Source of the DNA: Byssochlamys sp. IMV 00236
Lineage: Eukaryota; Ascomycota; Eurotiomycetes; Eurotiales; Thermoascaceae
NCBI GenBank assembly: GCA_001931875.2
Contig: MSJH02000227.1
Span: 1-29,330 of the forward strand
Direction of reading: 5' to 3'
Length of the DNA stretch: 29,330 bases
Shown: piece by piece, positions 9,588-17,556 of the stretch
How the letters are laid out: each line of letters opens with the position of its first letter
How positions within the stretch are numbered: position 1 is the stretch's first letter
Notes under the pieces: model-generated
What the model was told of the DNA's origin: nothing
Databases searched by the model: none
What the model saw: the letters and a program-made list of their open reading frames with translations, nothing else
Translations under genes and position numbers: made by a program

Positions 9588-10379
9588 AATTCATGTTGCA
9601 TGAAATGTAAATTCGTCGTCGCCAAGAATATTTTCGTAATATTAACAGGTGGGCTGTCTTGGAGTTGAAATTAACTTAATATTAGAAATAGCCCTCTTTA
9701 GTCTGTTTGTAAAAGTTTAAATTCTTTATTCGGTCTTTCCATGAAATCAGAAGAACATGTAGTCATATTTGGCAATGCATATTCTTGAATGGTCACAAAG
9801 CAGATTGCTCCCATTTGACACGATTTCTTTGTTCCAGGTACCCGATCCTGAAACTTGTTTGTAAAAGAAAAAAAAAAGTATAAAAACCCATTTTAATTGA
9901 GTCCTTTTTTTACTTCTTTACAGCAGTTATCAAGTATCCCTCTGAGTGTTCAAAGATTCACAAATCAAAACTAGCCTGTCCTCATGGTCCTTGCTCTGAC
10001 TCGCTTGTCCCGCCCTTTTTGCTCTCTGGCGTGTATATCTGGAACGTTCTCCCAATTGCCTCTTCTTGTGCTCTGGGTTCTCTCTGTCCTCCGTTCCTTT
10101 TTTGTTTTTTGTTTAAAATATCCTGGGTAGTTATCGCTACCCTCCCCAGAATGCACTTCGGTGGTAAGTAAGACAAATATTAGGATATATGCTCTAATAC
10201 TAACATATGTTTCTCTCTTTTTTCTACATATACTCATTATCTCTCTCTCTTTTGACATGATGTCGTTTTATTCAAACATATTTTTCTTTGTCATCTTTTT
10301 ACGCAAATAATTTTTTTATTTTATGACAACATTTTATAAAATTAATGTCAATAATTAATAAAAAATACAGTATTCGCTT
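9588..10379. other. No gene supported
   Basis: This stretch is AT-rich with CT-rich tracts. The open frames at 9971-10258 on the minus strand are basic low-complexity translations of pyrimidine-rich DNA and overlap each other in two frames. I see no RNA gene or repeat pair. Confidence 0.4.
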
Positions 10380-10632
10380 GACTCAAAGGAGTGCACACCA
10401 TGATATCAATGGCTTCATCCAATCCCATGGCGATATAATTGCCTCTTGGAACAACACGGGCGACACTCAAACAGAAATTGAACAGGATCTCTTCTCCAGT
10501 TAAACAAAGTCAAGCATAAGAAACGCATTAAACATATTTTCAGAAAAATACTACGTTTGTAATAGAACAGAAAAGCAGTGGTAAAAAGAAGACCGGAGAA
10601 AAGCCTAATATAGAAATAGAAAAGACCTTTAG

Positions 10633-10680
<48 letters not shown>

Positions 10681-10855
10681 CAAACAAATACAGCACCATT
10701 TCTATTGTCACGACATCTTTGAAGGGGGTCAAGCTTTCCGTGCTGAGGATAATGATCATGAAAGCGTGAGTGGAGACGTTAAGCAATGGCTTTAAATCTA
10801 TTTTTTCAAAGCTGTATGCGACTGCTATGAAAGACAATCAGCTTAAATCTTACGA
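10380..10855 (-). pseudogene. Short protein-like segments around a poly(A) tract
   Basis: On the minus strand, 10500-10370 reads in one frame as LFNFCLSVARVVPRGNYIAM followed by GLDEAIDIMVCTPLSQ. This looks like genuine protein, preceded by an acceptor-like TTTAACTGGAG. Further upstream, 10837-10690 reads KIDLKPLLNVSTHAFMI and ESLTPFKDVVTIEM. No family is recognised and the 47-base A tract separates the two, so I treat them as possible fragments of a dead gene. The single long open frame through the tract, with its Phe run, is not credible as a protein. Confidence 0.2.
10633..10679 (+). repeat. Poly(A) tract, 47 bases
   Basis: Uninterrupted A from 10633 to 10679 on the plus strand, the longest homopolymer of the window. 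It could be the tail of a retroposed RNA or slippage. No flanking duplication was identified. Confidence 0.9.
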
Positions 10856-10950
10856 GATTGTATGTATCTACCAAGGTGTATAAAGAGTTTAATATACAAC
10901 ATACTATATATCCTCATACAGTCTATCATAGTAATCTCTGCTTATGTACC

Positions 10951-11544
10951 TCAAATGGTTGAATGTGTTGAAGAACAAGCAGCTTCAGAAAAAAGATCTC
11001 TTATCCTTTCATTAAAATGACGTTGAATTGCAGCTCTTATATCTCTTCTACCATAGCCTTCAGGTAACTTTTGCAATATAGCTTCCTTTGTATTATCCGA
11101 CAAAGGTAAAAAAGAGATAGCATCAAGACTTCCAATAAGATAATTATGCTCATTATGAAGCTTAATGGTGACCTGATTAGGTATTACGAGATACCAGGTG
11201 ATAGTAACATAGCATCTGCAATCGATCTTCTTGCTTGGTTTCTGGATTGGCCGGCTTTTAGCTGATTCATCTTCTGTCTGTACACCAGCACGACTCTTAT
11301 AGGTTCCAGCTCTATGGCATATGTACTTAATTTTCCAAATAATGCTTCTTCTTGTTACGCGCTTTGGCATAGGTTGACCTTCTTCGTTTAAAGTAGACAT
11401 ATCACCATTGGTCTTTTCCTTATAAATCCAACATACTGCATGATGAGCAGGTGAATTTTCAATGATATTTTTCCAAGAGTCAATATCAACAGTAGTTTCC
11501 CTAGGAAAGGGTTTTTATTGTTCTAAAACTAAGCTCTCAGACAT
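10951..11544 (-). pseudogene. FAR1/WRKY-GCM1-type zinc-finger fragment (MULE-associated)
   Basis: From an ATG at 11544 the frame reads MSESLVLEQ, meets TAA at 11517-11515, and continues open to 10951 (about 190 codons). The core has ICHRAGTYKSR, a basic spacer, CRCYVTITWYL and KLHNEHNY. This Cys...Cys...His-x-His pattern is that of the FAR1-like DNA-binding domain found at the front of MULE transposases, followed by a helical LPEGYGRRDIRAAIQRHFNE region. The catalytic MULE DDE domain is not found downstream. The downstream ATG (11400) would give a 149-residue protein without the stop. I infer a truncated transposase or domesticated DNA-binding fragment; the former is likelier in this relic-rich zone. 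Confidence 0.5.
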
Positions 11545-11806
11545 GATTACTTTACTTTATTAAAAGGCGAATAAGTGGAAGAAAAGGCTAAAGGATTAAA
11601 AATAATTAAAGGAGAATTGATATCTACAACATTAAAGAATAAATAGTCACTTCAAGAATTTAAAGTTCAGAAAGGAGGGCAAAATAAGTAAATCGCTTTG
11701 TTATCTTTACGTCATCATTTTGCTGGTATATAAATTTTTCTCACATCTACATTCGTAGCGCTTTTTTTCACTTTTTGTTCTTTTGTTTTAAATTAAAGCT
11801 ATTAAA

Positions 11807-13024
11807 ATGAATAATCCCGGCGCACTTGACATGGCTCTTGATGATGTCATCTCACAAAACCGCAAACGTACTCAACGCAGCACCACTAGCAGCAGAGGTG
11901 GAATCAACAAACGTCGTGGTACTCGTCCATCATCTTCGGTATGTTAATCAACTTTTATTATTTGCTTTTTATATACTATTTTCCACACCACACACGCACA
12001 AACACTATTCCCTTTTTTCTCCCTTCCTTTCTCCGTATGTCTCTCTCTTGATGGGAACCAATCCTTTTGTTATTTTCTCCAGATGTAAAAAAGGAGAAAG
12101 TGAAGAAAAGGAGGAAGAGAAAAAAGTGTTGATTCGAAAAGAAGAAAAGGAAAGAAGCATCAAGTATAGAGAGAAAAAAAAATAGGCCCAGTGATAGACT
12201 GAGAAAAAATGGGATCAATGGAAATGATGATGAACTCATAGCGTCGTGTGTCATACACAACTACTGGACTCTTTTTTTTTGCTTTTTTTTTTCTCTGCTT
12301 TTCTTCAACGTACTTCTTTGTGGAATTTTTTTATATTTTTTTATTTTTTACCTTTGAAAAGAACTGGTATCCTAATTATCCATCATTCGTTGCGCTTATA
12401 TTTCAATTCGAAATCAAAAGCCATACAACAGACCTAGACGAACCAACGCACCTCCCACTAGAAGCAACGTCCCTCCTCCTCCTAGATCTAGTGCTCCTTC
12501 TCGCAGTAATAGCTTGGTTGTTTCCAACTTGCATTATAATGTTACAGAAAAAGATCTTTATGTAAGTAGATACATATGATATGGAAAAAAGTATAGAGAC
12601 TAATGATCATTTTAGGATCTCTTTGGACAAATTGGTAAATTAAAGAGAGCTTTCCTTCATATTGGTCCCAATGGTAAATCTGCTGGTATTGCCGATGTGG
12701 TGTTTGTTAATGCTAATGATGCTGAACGTGCTCGCGTGACATACAACAATGTTCAATTAGATGGTAAGTTGATCTTATCTTCAAAAAGTATTTGTTGTTA
12801 ATCCCCTTCTTTTAGGTCGTCCTATGCGCATTACAACCGCATCCATCATTTCTTCTGTTTCAGCACCAAGTAACTCTAGACCAAGAGGTAATAGCGCTCG
12901 TCGCCCTACGCGTGGTGGCGGTAGTGGTAGAAGAGAAAATCGTCCTAAACCTAGTCAACAGGACCTAGACGCTGATATGGATTCTTACATGGGCGTAGCA
13001 GGCGAAGATACTCAGATGAACTAA
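11807..13024 (+). CDS. yra1: mRNA export adaptor Yra1/ALYREF (REF family)
   Basis: Four exons (11807-11938, 12421-12561, 12616-12763, 12816-13024) encode 209 residues. REF proteins recruit the Mex67 export receptor to spliced mRNPs through the TREX helicase Sub2/UAP56 in the nucleus. The N-terminal LDMALDDVISQNRK matches the UAP56-binding motif. An Arg-rich linker follows (RRGTRPSS, RPRRTNAPP), then one RRM from about residue 75 (SLVVSNLHYNVTEKDL, DLFGQIGKLKRAFLH, IADVVFV) and an RG-rich tail (RPTRGGGSGRR). The C-terminal LDADMDSYM resembles the second UAP56-binding motif. All three introns keep frame. Introns 2 and 3 are 54 and 52 nt, but intron 1 is 482 nt. An AATAAA lies about 15 bases past the stop. 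A close paralogue within the REF family is the only real alternative. Confidence 0.92.
11939..12420 (+). other. Unusually long first intron of yra1
   Basis: The intron starts GTATGTTAATC and ends AAAAG, placing exon 2 in frame as PYNRPRR. It contains a purine-rich block (about 12085-12185) followed by a long T-rich stretch (12270-12345). At 482 nt it is several times longer than any other intron here (49-64 nt). Budding-yeast YRA1 also has one oversized, inefficiently spliced intron used for autoregulation, so a parallel is possible. Confidence 0.75.
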
Positions 13025-13338
13025 CTGTGCTTTTTTAAATAAAATTAAACGTTCAAGCTGACATTTACACCAACAAGAAATATTTTTTGAAATTAGCAAG
13101 ACATACGTGAGAGAGATTATACACAGACCTTTAGAGAAGACCCATGCTTATTGCAGCCACTTCCATTATTTCGATTGTTACTTTTAATAAAAAAATATTT
13201 GTATTTCTAATTTTATCTATCAGTCACATCTTGATCTGTTTCCAAGGATACATGCCTTGCTACTAAAAACCCGAGTTTACATTAAGTTCATATGAGGAAG
13301 ACGTAGAATAAATGCTCTTTACAGCATATTAGCTTTTA
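13025..13338. other. 3' flank of yra1, no further gene
   Basis: It contains the yra1 polyadenylation-type AATAAA near 13038 and AT-rich sequence without an open frame of note. Confidence 0.5.
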
Positions 13339-14053
13339 TTACAAGGACAGTGGATACCTTTCAAGAACATGCATCTTGTTAAATGATATACTGATAAAGT
13401 CAACAGAGATACACTTAATAGCAACACTATATCCGTGTTCCTTGTTGGTTGCCATAGCAGCCTCTTCAACCTGGTTTAGCAAAGTAGTGTTTGCCAAAAA
13501 TTGTTTTTGACCCGACTTTTGCAAAAGGATTTCTAAGAGAACTGGTTTATCAAGTGCTTCTTTTATCGATCTGCGGAACATATTCATAATGGATGAACCG
13601 ATACTAATGTGTATTTTCAAATGATTGAGCTTGGTTTTAGGTATGCCTACTACAAGCGAGGATGGACCACCAAACCAGTAGCTAGTTTCAATAATCAAGT
13701 TACGTAATTCTGGCATACTAGTCCTCTTATCTATTAACGATTAAACTTCATGAAGAAACCAACAGCTTTTATAATGGAGCAAAAGCTGGGCACGTTCAAA
13801 TCGGATCAAGACGAGTTCACAAAAACCATCGAGATTTATGCACCTGTCAGTGAATGATATAAAATCCTTTGACTTTCATTATTAAGGGGCCATCGTCGGA
13901 GGTCTGATTTGTGTATTTATTTTTTGATGCGCTTATTTCATTGTTTTGTACTGGTTGCACTCTGCAGTCGAATTTCTTTATCTCGTTTTGGTCAAGAAGT
14001 AACGTTTCTGTTTCGTAGATCTTCACTTCAGATGCGATAGATAACCCTATCAA
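13339..14053 (-). pseudogene. Unrecognised protein relic in three frames
   Basis: Three consecutive protein-like stretches on the minus strand lie in different frames. The first, 14053-13850, has SEVKIYETETLLLDQNEIKK and ends KVKGFYIIH before a TGA. The second, about 13835-13742, reads NLDGFCELVLIRFERAQ and LLLHYKSCWFLHEV. The third, 13716-13339, reads MPELRNLIIETSYWFGG and KTKLNHLKIHISIGSS, ending ERYPLSL. The composition is normal for folded protein. Short introns might join some parts, but no junction I tried preserved frame with good splice sites, so decay is the simpler reading. I recognise no family. It directly follows, on the same strand, the decayed Tc1/mariner copy; the matching 3' half of that transposase is not seen in it. 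Confidence 0.35.
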
Positions 14054-14109
14054 CTACGATTTTCGTAATATTTCTTTGGTTTCAAAAATATAGATTAATT
14101 AGGTGACAC

Positions 14110-14732
14110 TTAATCTGATACCTATTTGCCTGAGCTTTTTTAAGAGATAGATTACAGTGTTTTCTCACAAAATCGTGCAAAGTACTCTTTGATACTTTGA
14201 GCCTTGCAAATATCTGCCTCAGTTGCCCCATCACCTGTTCCTAAACGGCTGATGAGTTCTCATCGATGAAAGCTAGTACGGTCCCTTTATGCTCCTTATT
14301 GAGAAGACACGGGCGACCAGTCTTCCGATGTTTCTTGAAGATACTATCAAGAACACTCTCGTACTGACTAACCTATCTTTGTGCTGCACGAACATGGATG
14401 CCAATTGTTTCACTGCAATAGAGGCATTCAGACACTCCTCAAGCAAGGGTTTAAAGGATCTCACTTTGTCCTGATCTGTGTAGCGTATAATTAGACTTAG
14501 ATGAAGTTTATCTCATTGCAATGCCGGTGTCAGCCTTTGCGCCATCTTCTATCTGCATGAACACTCACTCGCCACTTTCTCCTTGAGACAGTTTGCACAA
14601 ACATTGTGTATAAGGGCTTAATATCTCAAGGTGATATTGCTCCTCATCAACAATGTAGTCTGTAGGCTCGGGTCTGCCTCATTCGTCGACTACAGCTCCC
14701 TTCCCATCTTTATATAAAAATTGAATGCTCAT
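14110..14732 (-). pseudogene. 5' half of a second Tc1/mariner-type transposase
   Basis: From an ATG at 14732 the minus strand reads MSIQFLYKDGKGAVVDE, then a TGA, then TDYIVDEEQY. These match the leader of the 5112 element (MSTIFLYEDG, DYIVDQNEF). The helix-turn-helix start RYTDQDKVRSFKPLLEECLN aligns with RYTAQDKARFFDLKIEKCM. After a frame change, KTGRPCLLNKEHKGTV, SKSTLHDFVRKHCNLSLKK aligns with the corresponding second HTH. It stops there, and the DDE domain is missing. It is a 5' fragment of a diverged copy of the same family, with several stops and frame changes. Confidence 0.7.
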
Positions 14733-14912
14733 TATGACAAAAAGAAGAAACTGGGGTGAGAACACTGATGCAATTCTGTATCCCCCAAAGATGTCAATGA
14801 ATACTAAGGCTTATGCAATAGCACTTCTTGAACCAGTGCGACATCAATCCACGCTTGGTGCGACTTTACTTTCTGGAAACACTGTATACACGGAGTTTAT
14901 TCTATTTTGTAT

Positions 14913-15664
14913 CTATGCTGTCGGTTCAACCTTCACAGTGATTTCTGTGATTTGCTGACCAACATGAAGGGTAACCAAATGAGGACCCAAAGCCTTGATA
15001 CGTCCACCCTCAGTCTTTACGTGAATATTTGATTTATCGACAGTAATATCATATTCTGCTTTCAATTTATGAACAATATCTTCCACTGTAACTGATCCAA
15101 ACGTATTTTCACTGCCTGGTATAACTGCTCTGCTAAACTTGATTTCATATACATCCTTTAAATTATGCAATAACTCCTCATCCTTCTTTGTAGCCATCTC
15201 TCTTCTCTTTAATGCCTCTTCTCTTTCCTGTTCTAGTTGAGCACTGTCAATCACTTCCTCCTCTTGTTCAGGATTATAATCCTTGCTAATATAGGTTGCT
15301 TTTTTGGCAGGAAACAAAAAGTTACGCATTAAACCAGCTATATATATACATATATAAATACACATGTATGCTGTCAATGTATACTATAGCTTACGTCTCA
15401 CGCTCACAACTTGGCCTATTATACACATATTGAATTAATACATGTAAACATAATAATGTATATGTTGTACCTCGAAGTCCTAACCCGTCAACGGGTTGAG
15501 ATAATCTCACTTGAATATTTGCTTTCTTATGAGCTGATCGCTATATATCCATTGGCCATTAATACATTCCCTCTCTTTTCTTTTGATGCATTGAGTCTTA
15601 CTTTAATAACCTGAGTAACGCACAAGGCAGCTCTGGTGGTTGATGGGCGAAGAATAAATGACAT
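14913..15664 (-). CDS. mrpl50: Mitochondrial large-subunit ribosomal protein bL9m
   Basis: Four exons (15664-15602, 15540-15471, 15415-15395, 15337-14913) encode 192 residues; all junctions keep frame. Residues 1-21 (MSFILRPSTTRAALCVTQVI) are Arg-containing and Asp/Glu-free, like a mitochondrial targeting sequence. The bL9 N-domain follows: VRLSQPVDGLGLRGQVVSVR, then PGLMRNFLFPAKKATY, the conserved PGYxRNYLxPxxxA of the family. A long charged helix (EQEREEALKRREMATKKDEE) links to the C-domain with SENTFGSVTVEDIVHKLK and KALGPHLVTLHV. bL9 sits at the base of the L1 stalk. The third exon is only 21 nt and encodes part of the N-domain loop. The gene is divergent from imp2 with 66 bp between start codons. 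Gene name taken from the yeast bL9m. Confidence 0.9.
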
Positions 15665-15730
15665 TACTGAAAAAGAAGGGAAGGGGGGCGCGGCCGCTCA
15701 TTTTGTCTTTAATTTTTTGTGGCTTGTTGC
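15665..15730. promoter_or_regulatory. Putative bidirectional promoter, bL9m/imp2
   Basis: Only 66 bp separate the two divergent start codons. The interval has a purine-rich AGAAGGGAAGGGGGGCG block running into GCGGCCGC (15690-15697), a conspicuous GC island in an AT-rich window, and a T-rich stretch before imp2. Transcription start sites must overlap this interval or lie inside the neighbouring ORF. Confidence 0.6.
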
Positions 15731-16492
15731 ATGTTGTCTATGAACTTGGATCCCTTTTTTATATTAAGCATGCCATTTCCAAGATTGAGATCTAACCCTT
15801 ACTTTGGTGCCTTTCTATCGGCATTACCATGGATACCAGTGGCTATATTTTTTGTTGATCATGGATATAGTTATGCAAGAGTATCAGGACGTTCGATGCA
15901 GGTAATTTAAAAAATAGAAAAAGGAAAGGCATGCTTAGTGTATTTTGTAGCCTACATTCAATCCTGATTCCAACATGATGTCAAAAGATATTATCTTGTT
16001 AGAAAAGTGGTCTGTAGCCAAACACAAATTTAAGCGAGGCGAAGTAGTATTATTAACGTAAAGCTGGAAGGAGGAGGAGGAGTTTAATGGGTCTTATATA
16101 TATACTTTATATAGATCGCCGACTGATCCTAAGCGTATAATAACAAAAAGAATTATTGCATTACCTGGTGATATGGTTCAGCCTTTAAGAAAAGATGAAG
16201 AAGTGCCCATTCCTGCAGGTCACTGCTGGGTAGAAGGTGATGAGGCATTTCATTCAAAAGATAGTAATTCATTTGGACCTGTAAAGTGTATATTTGACAA
16301 TAGATTGCTTTTTTTTTATTATTATTAATCTGTATATGTCTATAGGTGCCAATAGGGCTGATTCACGCTAAAGCAAAATATATTCTATGGCCGCCTTCAA
16401 GATTTGGCCCTGTTCCTGATCGGCCGGTTAATCCAAACAGGATAAAGACAAACGTATTTAGACCTGTGGCAGGAGAACTTACCTTTCAATAA
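15731..16492 (+). CDS. imp2: Mitochondrial inner membrane protease subunit 2
   Basis: Four exons (15731-15901, 15951-16057, 16115-16280, 16346-16492) encode 196 residues if the first in-frame ATG is used; ATGs at 15743 and 15770 are alternatives. This is an S26-family signal peptidase of the inner membrane that removes sorting signals from intermembrane-space proteins. A membrane segment at about residues 25-42 (FLSALPWIPVAIFFV) precedes GRSMQ-PTFNPDS with catalytic Ser55. RIITKRIIALPGD carries the general-base Lys104. CWVEGDEAFHSKDSNSFGP is the conserved family signature, and the enzyme ends in the VPIGLIHAKA sheet. Introns are 49, 57 and 65 nt. An AATAAA lies about 15 bases after the stop. 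Imp1 is less likely because the SDSNSFGPVPxGLI form and the proline-rich tail are IMP2-like. Confidence 0.93.
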
Positions 16493-16574
16493 ATGATCTC
16501 GGCACAAAAATAAAGGAAAATGGCTGACATTCAAAAAGTGCATAATCTTTTTCTTTTCTTTTACTTTTTTTTAT

Positions 16575-17075
16575 ATGTCTGGTAAATGAGAGCATAGTTA
16601 ATTCTTTTGAACATTACATAGTTAACATCTCTATATGTAGCGCCTAATCAGTATTCTGATGATATCGACTGGCCCGTCACTATATTCTTGGTACACACAC
16701 ACAAAAGATAGAGAAAGAAAGAGACAGTTGCTCATATCTTTTTATGCATAGAATATTATATTAATATGTTTAGTTGTAGGCATGTGCTTTCTCTTGAAAA
16801 GAGCAAATAGGCTCATACCTAATCGATTCAGCTTTCCTTTGGTCACAAGACAAGGAGGCATCCAGTTAGGACAAGACGAAGAACGTGGCCTGATGAGTGG
16901 ATATAGTGATGACGAATATAATGACGCAGAAATCATTGTCGACCAATATCACCATAGAGATTCGCCGCAAAGAAATGAAGAGGATGAACTGGAGGCAAGA
17001 CTAGCAGAGGACAGAGCTGATCATACTCCTACTACTGTTTCACCACCATTACAAGAAGAATCGGGACGACCATAA
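16575..17075 (+). CDS. Small single-pass membrane protein, unknown
   Basis: Three coding exons (16575-16581, 16641-16690, 16752-17075) give 126 residues. The first holds only ATG, one codon and one base. The joined N-terminus has SAPNQYSDDIDWPVTIFL, running into a hydrophobic helix (IILICLVVGMCFLL, about residues 14-34), then KRANRLIPNRF and a long acidic, disordered tail (GYSDDEYNDAE, EEDELEARLAEDRAD) ending EESGRP. The short acidic N-terminus and basic residues just after the helix suggest a cytoplasmic C-terminus. Splicing with acceptor GCATAG at 16751 is required: it places the hydrophobic helix in frame, whereas the next AG would introduce a stop. Only 82 bp separate it from imp2. I recognise no family. 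Confidence 0.6.
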
Positions 17076-17556
17076 TATAAATAAACTTTTCTAAGCAACG
17101 TAATATTGTATACCGTCGCTTCCCAGCTCACTTCCATACTTTATTGATTTTATTGGTATCATCCCATATAAGGCTCTGTGATTTTAATTAATTAACCCAA
17201 ATGATAAGTCAAGAGGAAAAAGGGTATCACTCATTCCTTTTCATAACTTTACTGTTCAGATCAATTAAAACTCGCTTAAATTCTAAAGAGAATTGCAACG
17301 TACATCCTTTCTTCAAAAGAAACTTAAGTGACCGTGTGGCACACTACAGCCTTAGTTTGTCTAATAAAATTGTAAAAGCTTGTGCTGAGTAACTGTCTTT
17401 GCAATTGTTCTATGATGAACCAAGACATAGAAGCTTTTTTACTATACAGACTGTATTTCATAGATGAGAGCCAATAAGTTATATAGCATTTTTTATTAAT
17501 AGTTTTTATACAAATAAATGACAAGTGATAAATGTGGTATATGTATACAAAGATTG
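17076..17556. other. Convergent 3' flanks
   Basis: This intergenic stretch lies between the ends of the small membrane protein gene and the P-type ATPase. It contains TTTATT/AATAAA-type signals for both strands (for example around 17081 and 17490) and no protein-like frame. Confidence 0.5.

Noticed and set aside
10415..10837. A 140-codon minus-strand frame with a long Phe run
   Set aside because: The run is a translated poly(A/T) tract. Only short flanking pieces look protein-like and in different frames.
11976..12260. Minus-strand frame inside yra1 intron 1, and plus-strand frames at 11826-12185 and 12246-12565
   Set aside because: They are low-complexity translations of purine/pyrimidine tracts, and the overlapping yra1 exons explain the conserved sequence.
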